From Paramecium octaurelia (lineage: Eukaryota; Ciliophora; Oligohymenophorea; Peniculida; Parameciidae), in the NCBI GenBank assembly GCA_905182995.1, contig CAJJDP010000034.1:372001-436000 (forward strand): a stretch of 64,000 nt of DNA, given 5' to 3'. The stretch's first letter is position 1, and each line of letters begins with the position of its first letter. A model generated the notes under the pieces. It saw only the letters and a list, made by a program, of their open reading frames with translations. It was not told where the DNA came from and made no database searches. The position numbers and the translations under genes were made by a program. Of this stretch, positions 37,301-48,505 are shown in pieces.

Positions 37301-39330
37301 AAAGACTGATTTATGTGGCAGGATGCAATTTGGTGATTGCTAGTTTGGATGATGAGGATGAATAGGATGATAAGATTACATCTTAATTTAAGAAATACAA
37401 TGGAGGACAATTGCAATCAGAGAACAATTCAGTGTTCCAATAATTCATTAAATTAGATCAATCGGATACATCGTCATCACCTGAGATCTCATGTATCACT
37501 TTGAGTCAAGACAAGAAATTATTGTGTGCTGGTACTATTGAATTGAATGCCAAATTATTGATATGGGATATATGTTCGAGGACTTGTGTTAAAAATATTG
37601 TCATCAACAATGCAGTCATGATTATGAATATCAAATTTGCATATGACAATAGACATCTTATTTGTAATGCAATCACTCAGGAATATAGATAAGAAATACT
37701 GTTGATTGACTCTGAAAATCATTAGGTTTTGGGAGTAGTCACATATACATACTCAATACCATATAAGATTAAGGACTTGGAATTCTACCCTAACAGTGTC
37801 TTTAGATTTGTAACATGTGGAGTGTAGCATATGTCTTGTTGGTAATTTGCAGGAGGATCATTGACATTCTAAGCAATGGAAATAGAGAATCCAAAGGATT
37901 TAGTGGAATTGGTGGAGAATCAGAACGATGAATAGGAAGGAGTATAAGATAATGAGTAGGAACAAGATGCCTTAAGAATTACATTCTTAACAGTGATATT
38001 TGTACAAGATGCAATAATTACAGCAGGAGAAGATGGATTCATTTATGTTTGGGATGACAAAAAGATCAATAAGAAATAAAAGGCTCATCCAGATCAACCC
38101 ATCTTCTGTTTATACACAAGCAAGGATTCTTCGATGTTTGTATCTGGAGGAATGGATGGACGAGTCATTCTGTGGTCCTTGAGTAAATCTGAGTATTCAT
38201 ATGTTGTGGAAAAGATTTATGAGTATAGTATAGCTAATGAATAATTACAGAAGGTAGGATTGAATCCAAATCTACATGTTTAATCAGTCTGCATTGGATA
38301 GAATTACATATTGGCAGGAACAAGAAGTGGTGATATCTATGAATTAGTTAGACCAAATGAATCTGATTTGAAATGTAAACATTTTGATTAATTTAGCTTT
38401 GACTAAAATTCAGAAGGATATGGTTAAATTAAGAATCAATTGCACTGATCATGATCAACCAAAAGTTGTCGCTTTTTCTGGTAATGCTCAGAAATTGTAT
38501 TCCATTACTCAAAAGGGATTGTTTGCAGTTTGGAATTTGAGGAAACTAAAACGAACATATTCTTTCGCTTTTGAAAAGGCCACTTTGAATTTAATAGTGT
38601 GCAAATTGTCGCCCAAAATTATTATAGCATTTGAATAGGAAGTGATTGTTTTGAATGATCATGATTACAGTGTCAATTCTAATTATTCTCTAAAATAGAA
38701 ATCAGCTATCTCAGATATGAAATTGAGTGTTGACGAGAAGATGCTTGCTTTGGCTCTCTCAAGAAATCAAGAGCAAAATGCCAAAATTGAAATATACGAT
38801 GTTGAAAACGAAGAAAACAACTTTAGATTACTTTGTAGCATTGACAATCTGAATACAAGTGTCGAGTACTTGGATTTCTCCACTGACAATTTCTATCTAT
38901 TCTATAAAGATGTTTCAGATGAGACTGCTCTAATCGATTTAGATCAATAGAAACGTATCAACAGTATGCACATGGAATTCGATTTGGAATGGTGTAGTGA
39001 TGGAATCAAATTAGCCGAAAAAGCAAAGGGAGTGCACTCGTGCTACACTGACGAAAATAGAATCCATAAAATCACATTGATTGGAGAAAAGTCCATGGCA
39101 GTATTTATTACATCTTAATCTAGGTTACTGATGACATGGGAACCATAAGGATCTTCAATTATCCCTGTACCTCTGGACAAGGATACATGCGCATATATAC
39201 TGATCATATGATGTACATCAATCAATGTGTGGCCAGTCCAGACAAGGAAACTTTGGTTACCACCTCAGAACAAGACAAATGCATCATGGTGTGGAAGATA
39301 CAGAAGGTTGATGTCAATAATACATAATGA
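31353..39330 (+). CDS. Giant EMAP-like (EML) WD40 protein with N-terminal EF-hand-like region
   Basis: 2,601 residues after removal of seven introns (31556-31580, 31702-31725, 32073-32096, 35352-35378, 35557-35583, 38375-38396, 39101-39123); the exon sum is an exact multiple of three. Residues 40-170 form an EF-hand-like region with a good Ca2+ loop (DTDNNGLINALE) and a weaker second one. Three EMAP modules follow, each opening with a HELP-type segment (NWVYGFRGKDVKRPLLY near 285; RIAVVYNP near 1105; a third near 1925). WD40 repeats follow each, with motifs such as HIWDNNTLHN, HVWNVFN and LILWDTENN. The protein ends CIMVWKIQKV. EML5/6-like three-module proteins bind microtubules. A ciliary or cytoskeletal role is inferred. 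Confidence 0.93.
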
Positions 39331-39337
39331 TATTTCA

Positions 39338-40353
39338 TCATTTGAACTACACTTTAGGCAGTCCAGCCAAATTGAAGATGTGCTTATTTTTCTTTAAGAA
39401 ATTGTCTGTTGTCGTTCTCAACACTTCCAACTCTGTCTCTATGTTTTATTACTTTCTAAATTTAAAAACATTCCTTACGCCAACATATTGTTCTTCTCTT
39501 AATTTGCACTTTGAGCATCTTAATATGCCAATCTGCGTTCATGTTCCAGAAAGTCACTCTTCAATTTTAATTAATAAATCTATTAGTTACATCTATACAA
39601 TCTATACCATCTTCGCATCTTTATTCTACTACTCTATATTATCACTAAGAATCCTATTTTACTTCGTCTTTATATCATCCAATTCATGCATCAATGACTC
39701 ACATTCTGCCACCTAGTCATCCAATTCTTATTGTTTCCTCTCCAATTCACCTTATTTAACTGCTAAATCAAATTAAGACTTTTGCAATTGATTTGTTAGA
39801 TCATCCACTTAATTCTATAGTCCTTTCAATTCATCCATTAGTTCGGCAACACTGCTCTTTCCAACACTTCTAAGATTCTCTATAATCTCTTCTGCATCCA
39901 CCACTCGTTACTTATAATAATTCAAATCATGTTCCATCACCTTGCAATGATCAATCAATTTAACATGACTCTTTTCAAGACCACCAAAATTAGAAGTCAT
40001 CTTTCTTATAAAATCCTTTAATTGCTTGTCGATATTCTTCTATTCAAAAAATTGTTGAGTAACAACTATTTTCTCAATCTTCTAATATTTGTCTGATGCC
40101 ATTTGATTCATCTGATTCACATAATCCGCATTCAACTATCTTAACTTCTCATTCTCCTATCTCAATTACCTTATCTGAGTCTCCTAAGCTATTAAATCTA
40201 ATTGAACTATCTACTCTTTAATGTCTATGTGCATAATTTCAATTTAGTCTTCAAATAATCTACCTAAGATTCGACTTGATCAGGTAAAGCAGAAGAGGCT
40301 TCACTTTCATCATTTTAATTGGCCCTACTAAAAACAACGACATTATTATTCAT
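39338..40353 (-). CDS. Coiled-coil protein, probably cytoskeletal
   Basis: 313 residues with introns at 39456-39478, 39533-39557 and 40189-40214. After an acidic N-terminus almost the whole protein is heptad-like coiled coil (such as LRQENEKLRQLNADYV, VVDAEEIIENLRS and LERKQQELDDQ). The C-terminus departs from coiled coil (NKHIFNLAGLPKVQFK) and would be a good family signature, but I cannot name the family. Without the two 3' introns the frame would stop at 39554, so the longer model rests on intron shape and on the sensible C-terminus it yields. The stop lies 7 bp from the convergent EML stop. Confidence 0.72.
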
Positions 40354-41629
40354 TTTATTAATTATATAATCTTGTATTTCTAAGCAATTACATTTAGAGT
40401 TATAACCTTGCGTATACTATTAGAGTATCAATAATTCTTTCTATAGGTTCTATCAGGACAACCTATTATAATTTATTTAGTATTAATTATTATATCCAGG
40501 TTTTAATATATCACATTCTGAAGATTGATCTCATCTTTTAAATTGGAGTGCCAATTAATGATTTATACTAATGAGTTTCTCACTCATCATTAGCATAATT
40601 AATAAATTATAAGTGCCCTAATCTCATTTTTATATACAAGTGTAGAAGAGACTGAATTTTAACTATCAGTTGAAGCTTAACACAGAAGGGTATTAGTATA
40701 AGATCAAATTTAACAACACATTGATACTAAAAAGATTTATAGTATTTTAAATTATATTGGTGTTTTATAAAATTTTAAATTAGTATTATAAGAAGCAAGT
40801 TAAATTTATATAATTTATAAATATGTAAAATAAAATTTCAGATATGTGTTATTAAAATTATACGATGAATTACTGTCTATAAGGTAAAACATAAAAATTA
40901 AACATAAAATTGTTTCAACTATTTAGATATTTTGTTATAAAAAAACTAAAAAGAAATGCAATTTAGAGATATAATAATTAAATATTTCATAATTTAGATA
41001 ATATCATATAATTATTATCTTATTATCCCAATAATATATGCTTACTTTACAAATTGAAATATTTGTTTTTCTAAAGTTTCTGTTGGAGTTAATGATATCA
41101 AATCTTTTTATCCTATTTATAAACAACTTTAATTTTTGATATCCTTTTTAAACTATCTTGCATAAGAAACTCACTCAACTGATATTATGAAACCAAAACC
41201 AATTTCCATTAAATGCAGTCTTTATCTTAACTTATCTTATCTTATCATCAATCAATAAATTAGATAATATTAAATAAAAATATCTTCAATCAAAACGGAA
41301 TCCATTTCAATATCTATTTTTGACATGTAAAATAATGATCTGAATAATGCCTAAATGCTAGAATGAAGTCTAAATTTATTTCCTCTCCATCTTTGTCTAA
41401 ACCTCACATTAGGAGGTTAAATAAATGCTATAAATATCACATCAGTATTACACTAAAAATAATTAAGCTTGCTGCTACAATCTTTATTTTTCATTGTGTT
41501 TTTGCAAAGTGACACCATCCCTTTGATTAATGTTGAAATGATAAAATGGACTTCCTTTATTAGATATAAGTCTTATATTGATTTAATGTTTAATAAAGTA
41601 CTCATATATTACAATATATTATGTTTATA
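40354..41629. other. Gene-poor stretch with a coding-like minus-strand fragment
   Basis: No complete gene is seen. On the minus strand between about 41350 and 41040 there is coding-like text: MSKIDIEMDSVLIEDIF, then KIKTAFNGNWFWF, and in another frame KDLISLTPTETLEKQIFQF, reminiscent of a PB1-type fold, but no consistent splicing joins them. A short CTTAT repeat lies at about 41224-41247. The rest is A/T-rich. Confidence 0.35.
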
Positions 41630-42016
41630 TCATTCAAACACTATCAGATTTCTATGACTATCAACTTTCTTCAAAATTTCATCTATCAATTCTGAGGGTT
41701 TATTCATATCACTTAATATGCATTTTAGATGATGTAAGAATCTGTCGAATTATTAATTAGTAATATTCAGATTCTTATGAACTTCAATCAAATCTCTTTT
41801 AGTTGATATTCAAAATTACTTTCCAGTATATTTGGTGTGAGGGCAGCCAAACATTTAAGCAAAAAATGTTTTTTATTAAAGTCTCACTCTTGTCATATCA
41901 GCTTTTAAAAATTTTCCCCTTAAAGTTTGATCAAACAAGACCTTATAATAAAACTAATCAATGAGATCTGAAATTTAGCCATCCCCTCCAAAGGATTCAA
42001 ATACATTTTAATCCAT
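41630..42016 (-). CDS. Truncated haemoglobin (group I-like)
   Basis: A 120-residue protein spliced over a 24-nt intron (41796-41819). It has the two-over-two globin pattern: ESFGGDGQISDLIDQFYYKVL at the start with the helix-B tyrosine (about residue 23), DMTRVRLQQKTFFAQMFG for helix E, KYTGKDLIEVHKN with the proximal histidine, and a C-terminal helix pair. Paramecium haemoglobins belong to this group and bind oxygen. The usual GG before YTG is replaced by FGCPHTK. Length matches the family. Only 54 bp separate its start from the stop of the next minus-strand gene. Confidence 0.9.
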
Positions 42017-42070
42017 TTTTATAATAAAAAATTTATTAATTAGACATCTCAAATCTTAAACTTATAACTA

Positions 42071-43280
42071 TCATTTTCCCTTTTTAACCTTATAATAATT
42101 TGGGCAATTTTTCTTGACGTACTCCTCTTCATTGAATTCCCTACAAGAGGATTCAATTTCTAGATATTATTCCTGAAGATTTTTCACATTTTAAGTCATT
42201 TAATTGTATTTTTCTTCCAATTGGAGTATTTCATTCTAAGAATTAGGTTAAATCTATATAAGTTACATGCAAACTGTTAATGTTATGTTGATGTTCTTCC
42301 CTTATTTATTCTAAATGTCTTAACTTAATTTGATTGGAGCAGATGGATTCATCATAAAGCTCCAAGAACTCTTTCTTACTCTTCTATTTGCCCTTAACAT
42401 TGCCCTTCTTCATATGTTATGGCAATGCACTGATTAACTAATTCAATTTTTCTCTAATTTATATATTTTCTTAGGCGAGGACTGTGTTTTCATCTTTCAG
42501 TTTCTAGTAAATGTGTTCGCTCTTTTGTGATTTTTATATTTTGCCTGAAATGATATTCATGTTATTTTGTAACACCTGTATTCTTTAAGCCTTTGCGATT
42601 AATGTAAATTAATACTCTTTTTTATAGTTCTTCCCACTACTTTTATATTATCTTTTCTAATTCATTTTGTCTCTTGTCTCCCATTGCATTGGCTTGGAGT
42701 TGATTTCTAACTTCAGCCTGAACAGCCTTAACTTTTTCGCTATCTTATAAATACTTTTCATTTTGCTTAATATTAGAAAAGCCATTATACTTCCTGTAAT
42801 TGTTTCTCTACTTAAAGTTTAATTTATTCAGCTCTTTGTATTTTATTTTGATAATCATCTATTTTTAAGGTGGTTTCCTCAATCCTTTATTATAAATCAG
42901 CTTCTGATTCTTTAGACTATTCAATGCTGCTTCTCATTTGTATGATTTCATTTTGAATACCTTCAAGATGCATGTACTAAATTTAAATATGATGATTTTA
43001 CTAATTGACTTTTCAAATTATTTTCTTCTTTTATCTGCATATCAGATTCTCTTTTCTCTTCTAATTTCTATCGACACTTTTGTTCAATTTCTTGGAAAGC
43101 AACTTCATCATCAGAAGACTCTCCTGAGTCCATTTCCAATTAATCCTCTTCCTCTTGAATCAATTGTTTCAAATGCTCATTCTCATCTTAGACTGTCTCT
43201 CTCTTTTCTTGCAGACTCGATATGTTCTTAAACAACTCACTAAATTTCGATGTCAAACTCTCCAACAGAACCTCATCCAT
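42071..43280 (-). CDS. Coiled-coil protein, unknown
   Basis: 367 residues after four introns (25, 25, 25 and 31 nt; the first at 42977-43001), with exon sum divisible by three. The N-terminus (MDEVLLESLTSKFSELFKN) leads into near-continuous coiled coil with an acidic SGESSDDE patch near residue 60. A basic break (HMKKGNVKGKQKSKK) separates two coiled blocks, and the end is lysine-rich. No family is recognised; this could be a basal-body or kinetochore-like structural protein. Confidence 0.7.
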
Positions 43281-43402
43281 TTTTAATAACTGAATAAATT
43301 GAATTGTCTATTTATAAAAATAAATAGTTATCTCTATCTATTATATTTTTATAAAAATTCATATATAGAAATGATTTATCAATAAATAAAAAGGTATTTT
43401 AT

Positions 43403-44602
43403 TCAATTTTATTCTTTTTCAGATTGTTAATTTTAATTTTGAATTTCGATCTCAATCTCATTATCAATTTCATGATCACGATCATTCTCATTTTCTTCAT
43501 CTCTTGAATCACTGTTCTATTGTGGTTCACTGTCCTCAGCAATTACCTTATTGAAAATTTGTCTCCCATCAACCTCTTCATACTCTTTCCTTAACTATTC
43601 GTTGTTATTTGGAGTTGTGGGTTTGTTGGTGAAGATACTTTGCAATTGGGTGACTTGAGGACCTGAAAGATTCGGATTCTTGAGAGCCTGAAGAGGCAGA
43701 GGTTTTGGGAAGAAATTCTATTAAGGAACTTTGCTATCAGTCTTGTTCGACAAAGAGGATTTGAGGTCGAAGCGTTTAGAAGTTGAGAGCAATTACCCAT
43801 AGCCTGCACTTTCATTCATCTTTGGGAGTTGTTGCTATTGTTGTACCTTCATCTTCTCTTTGTCCTTTTTCATCTTAATCCAATCGTAGGTCGAAATACC
43901 TTTGTACCTTGATATGGATTATAATGGCTTACTTGAAGAATAGGTGCATTCCCAATAAATAAGAAAGAACAAAAAGGATTGGAGGATCAAGAATGATGCT
44001 GATAAGAGCAAGAATTTAGAAGGCGTAGTTCAGTAGGAGGAGGATGTCCTGAATAATTCTCAAACATTTGAAGACGACAAGCAAGATCACCAAGATGAAA
44101 AAGTAGTTGTAGTTCTTGATGCCTATGCAATTGTTCAACCAAATACAATGATGATCAAATACTTCAACACACCTTATTATTTAATATGTTACTTATTACA
44201 ACTAAAACAATGCTTAGACTTTTCCATCACGTGTGCCTGACACACTAAACAATAAGTCTTGAGGTCAGTCTTGAATTCCAATCTAAAAATAACATAATCA
44301 TGCACCCTTTTGATTTAAAGTTCTGCTCCTTCAAGACGATACTGTCCGTAGGGTCTATGAGCGTAGCTCTTAAGCACGTATAGATGATGCCCATGGTAAG
44401 AATAGTAAGGACTATCAGCATGAATTCCTAAGGATTAGCCATAGACTACCTTGACTCCATCATCCATTAAGAATGCAATCATGAAGGACATTATCATGTC
44501 GAAAACCGTGTATATCCAACTCACTGCCTAATACAGTTGTATATCGCTACACCCATGTCGTCGAATGGGTCTCAATCGCTCTTTTTCTATATCTGCATTC
44601 AT
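43403..44602 (-). CDS. DHHC-type protein S-acyltransferase (palmitoyltransferase)
   Basis: 369 residues after four introns (43908-43932, 44173-44192, 44283-44305, 44428-44449). The zinc-binding cysteine-rich domain is complete ([20 protein letters not shown], then [17 protein letters not shown]), with DHHC as catalytic motif. Two helices precede it ([26 protein letters not shown]) and two follow ([31 protein letters not shown]). The cytosolic end has [12 protein letters not shown], the usual TTxE-like position, then a Gln/Asn/Glu-rich tail. Such enzymes attach palmitate to cysteines of membrane proteins. The 20-nt intron is among the shortest in the window. Confidence 0.95.
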
Positions 44603-44647
44603 AATTATGATTATAAAGTATTTTGAGATATATAATTATATGTACAA

Positions 44648-45309
44648 TCATTTTTCTTTGAATACAAATTATAACAAATTATTAAGTTCTTTGATTTGAG
44701 TAAAGTCAACAATATGAACAAATACACGGTTTCCATCATAGATTGTTTGGATCATTCTCTGGATTTCCTTTTCTTTTCCAGATATTTTCATGTCCAATCT
44801 ATCATTACCTATTAGATGTATAGGAACTTTCCCTGTCATTTTGTTTTCATTACATATCTTTTATACTTACACAATTCTCCTCTTAAACAACGAAACATCA
44901 AATTATTCAAAAATTATCATTATACAGTTAAAAGTATCATTAATTCTATTCTCCAAATCTAACAATCCTCCTTCACTTGAATCGAATTCCTTACACAATT
45001 AACCCAACAAATTACCCAAAATTGAATTTTTTATTGTTAATACAACATGCATTTAACATCTAACCCAATTGTTTAAGGCAAGTTACTGACCATCGGAGTT
45101 TAATTTATGAGACTACAGATAAAGGCTGTTTTTCCAACTGCTGTATTCATACCCAAGACAGCTATCTTGTAGCATGAACCTAGTTTGATCGAGTCTTATG
45201 AAGAGACCGACCTACAAATTGTGAGATTTTCGTTCGTCGATCTTACATCAATTGATTTTTAGTAACGGAGTGAGATTTTTTTCTAAGTGATCCCTTAAGT
45301 TGCACCCAT
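44648..45309 (-). CDS. Atypical Ras/Rab-like GTPase
   Basis: 202 residues after two introns (27 and 26 nt). The start MGATQGITQKK is compatible with N-myristoylation. The P-loop reads LGMNTAVGKTAF, with five residues between the glycines where Ras proteins have four. G3 is FWEFDSSEGG instead of DTAGQ, and G4 is LIGNDRLD, close to NKxD. No C-terminal prenylation cysteine is present (ends FVFKEK). The fold is clearly Ras-like, but nucleotide handling is likely unusual. It is not a standard Rab, Arf or Ran; a divergent ciliary GTPase is possible. The start codon is 16 bp from the divergent THUMPD1-like gene. Confidence 0.7.
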
Positions 45310-45325
45310 TTATATTTAATAATAA
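45310..45325. promoter_or_regulatory. 16-bp gap between two divergent start codons
   Basis: The start codons of the Ras-like gene (minus) and the THUMPD1-like gene (plus) are separated by 16 A/T bases, so the 5' regions must overlap the neighbouring coding sequence. Confidence 0.4.
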
Positions 45326-46210
45326 ATGCAATAACAAAAACACAAAAAAAAGAAATTCTAAAAACACCAAAGATCTGGCCAACAATAGGCACAATCAGAT
45401 TTTCTATACAGTGGCTTCCTTATTACCTGCGATAAAAATCGAGAGAGAGAAGCAGTCAAAGAAGGCTATTAAATTATTGAACAATATGTCGAATAAATCT
45501 ATCCTCAAGAATCACAAAAACATGAAAAATTGCTTGAACAGAACACAAACACTAAGGGCATTGTCAAGATGCTTTACAATTTTGAGACTAAAGTCAAGTG
45601 CGTGATCTTCATCAGAATCAATAGTCAAGAATTCCCCTCCATAGATGTTGATGAATTGAGTCGAATCATCTTAAGCGATGTCTATGAAAAGTCCCAACAA
45701 GTGGCCAGATACATCTACAGAATGATACCCATTTAATATGTATTCAGAGCCACTTTGGACGAATTTAAAAAGCATGCCGAATTCCTCGTGAACAAACACT
45801 TCCAATTAGATCGACCACACCCATGGTTTTTGATATTTAAGACTAGATACACAGACAAAATCAATAAGTAGTAGGTCCTATCAATTTTACAAGGGTTGAT
45901 TGAGCCTCTGCATTATCAGGATTGGTAAGAGCCTGAATTTGTTTTCTTTGTAGAAGTGAATGGAGCCATCATGTATATCAACATCCTACCTAAATATCAC
46001 GAATTTAGAGAATACTCAATTCGAAAGGGTGGATAACCTGTCTTGGATACTGATATTCCTGAGAGAAAAAACAATTTTGTAGACAAAGTAGTGAAGAAGG
46101 TAAGATGCCAGAATGAGCAAGAAGCGAAGAATGTGATTAGCATTTAAGATCCAAATTCGGATTTCTAGAAAAAGGATTTCTTTGAAGAATAGGATGTAGA
46201 TCTATTGTGA
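45326..46210 (+). CDS. THUMP-domain protein, THUMPD1/Tan1 type
   Basis: A single frame of 294 residues. The N-terminus is Gln/Lys-rich, then SGFLITCDKNREREAVKEGY, the start of the THUMPD1/Tan1 family. The THUMP part has YIYRMIPIQYVFRATLDEF and WFLIFKTRYTDK, then FFVEVNGAIMYINILPKY. Tan1/THUMPD1 is the tRNA-binding adaptor that lets the acetyltransferase NAT10/Kre33 make N4-acetylcytidine at tRNA position 12. Length agrees with the family. The C-terminus is acidic (FFEEQDVDLL). Confidence 0.88.
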
Positions 46211-46248
46211 TTTATGTATTATGGTGAAAAATATAATAACAGTCCTTC

Positions 46249-46903
46249 TCAATTTTTGTCCTGATTTTGCAGTTTTCTACATTCCAATATTTGCTTCTGA
46301 AAATCCTACTGAGCCTCCTTATCTTGCTTCTGAACAGATAGCTTTTCCCCTTATTGAAAATATTGCCTGAATATACACAAATATTTACACAGCGAGAGTA
46401 TGTTTTTTATTGCTACTAAGGAACTTTCCATATTTCAAATAAGCCTTAATGTTGGTCCTATCAACATATATGATAAAATCAAATAACTCTTTAGTAGCAG
46501 GTATCTTCAAAAACTCCAAGCTGGTTTGAATTTTGTGAATAAGAGAAACACCAAACTCTCTCCACAGTTTACTATCAATCAATGCTAGCACTGACAAGTA
46601 GTACTCATTCAAAGCCTTCTCATATTATTATTTTTAATCAAATTGTTTTCCTTAAGTTTTGTGATATTTAATCCACTCCGATCTATCTCCATAAGTTGAA
46701 TCCTAATCAATAGTTTTATGTTTTACTTCCATTAACTTTATTATTCTTTAATCCTACTCAATTCTGCTTTGCTCAACATCAGGACTTAATTAGCTAGAAT
46801 AAATTACTTACAGTTTTCGATCATTCCCTTAGAGCTCCAATTATATTAATTTCTATCTTATTAAATTTTTAATTCCCTCTAGCTTTATCTTCTCCAACTC
46901 CAT
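46249..46903 (-). CDS. Helical hydrophilic protein, unknown
   Basis: 210 residues after a 22-nt intron (GTAAATATT..TTCAG, about 46363-46384). An in-phase 18-nt GTAAGT..TCTAG segment (46794-46811) may be another intron. The protein is charged and helical, with a more globular middle (LIHKIQTSLEFLKIPATKELF, YVDRTNIKAYLKYGKFL) and a Gln/Lys-rich coiled C-terminus. No family recognised. It ends 38 bp from the convergent THUMPD1-like stop. Confidence 0.6.
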
Positions 46904-47104
46904 ATATATATTAATTAATACTTATATTTTAAGAGTATTTAATATATTAAATCCCTTTAGAAATTCTATCATTCGAATGAACCAATTCAAATGTCTTTGA
47001 TAGCCTTATTCTATTCAAAGACTTTGAATCTGTTTGAACTAATTAATAATATAAATTTCCTTTCGATTATAAATAATTTAAATTCAAATTTGTCAGAGTA
47101 GAAT

Positions 47105-48301
47105 ATGAAATCAATTAGGTAAAGGTTGACTCCAACCAAACTCAAGGTGAAAGATGATACAATCATAAGCAGAATTTGCTGTGTGAATCATTCAAATAAG
47201 AGTGCCAAGTATTATGTGGCCAAAGACAACTCCGTATACTTATGTTCGAAATGCGCAGTCTAAATGATGGGCAAAGGATAAAAAGTTGAAGAGATGCCTG
47301 ATCTTGAGGAAGAATATAGAAGGAAACAAATCAACCAATTCATCAATTAAGTAAATAACAGCATCCCTCACATTGATAAAATGATGAATGCCTTAATAAC
47401 AAAAAGAGATGACATTTCAAAATACTATGAATAACAGAAAGAGAAAATAGAAAAGTTTCATACTCAAATTATCCAATACTTAGAAGAGGAAAAAATGAAA
47501 AAGTTATAATAGTTACACAACAATTTTAAAAGTATATCAAAATAATACGATGAAAGTATTTAAAGCTTATAGCAATCAAAATCTGAAACTATGTGTATGA
47601 AAAAGGATATAGAATGTAACCTAAATCAAATTATCAAGCAAATTTAAAATGAACCTTTTAATGAAATTATGGCTAGTTATCATAAAAATCTTCAAATATT
47701 TATTGGTAAGACTGATCTCATAGCCAAAACTCCCATCGAAGTTCTAAAAGTTACATTAAATGAACCAATCAATTTGAGTCATTTAATATCAATCCAATAA
47801 TTAAAAACTTGTTTAATCAAGAAAAACATTTAAGAGTAAAATTCTAAGCAAGAACCTAATGATAGTGTGTATTAAAGTTTGGAAAAGAAGGAATACTTTA
47901 CATAGCCAAAAGTAAGTAGAATGGCCTTATCCTCAGTAAAAACTCCTAAATAAGATTACAGTATCAAAAATGTGGCTTCATTCGAAATAACAAGTGAGGA
48001 TTGCTATGAAGAAGGACATTCTTAAATGATAGAAAGAGATGATATAGAGAATTCATATTAGATGATGTTGCTAGACACACATTCAGATCAAGAAGATAAG
48101 AAACCTGATTAAGATATATTAGGATCCTTCGGGCCAATTCAAATAGCAAATGCTAAAACAAACCATAATAATATCTTATAGCCAAATAACAATAACGTGT
48201 TGGTTTCAAAAATTATTGAAAGAAATAACTAAAAAAATGATAGAAACATGGAAAAGAATTATATTTTGAAAGCCACGAATACATCCCTAAAGCTTGTATG
48301 A
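47105..48301 (+). CDS. B-box-like zinc / coiled-coil protein
   Basis: An intronless frame of 398 residues starting at MKSIRQRLTPTK. Near residue 28 is a Cys/His cluster (CCVNHSNKS, then LCSKCAVQM), a reduced B-box-like module. It is followed by a helical coiled region (LITKRDDISKYYEQQKEKI), and the C-terminal half is Ser/Asn/Gln-rich and acidic. It resembles the other B-box-like genes of this window in design but not in detail. The end is taken at the first TGA (48299). Confidence 0.7.
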
Positions 48302-48505
48302 TTTCTATGTATTCTTTTTATTAATGCAATATTTAATTATTTTCTTTTCAGTATAACAGAATAGTCCTAAGTTTTACTTCTTGATTGAATCATTTAGTGT
48401 AAAATAATTGCAATGATAGAACTATGGGAATAGAAGCTAGGCTAATGTACTCGTCAATCTAAGAGGATGTCTTCTTCAATTCGAATAAATATGATTAATA
48501 TAATA

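Noticed and set aside
39327..39716. 129-codon plus-strand frame after the EML stop
   Set aside because: It is antisense to the coiled-coil gene at 39338-40353 and lies in its heptad-coding region.
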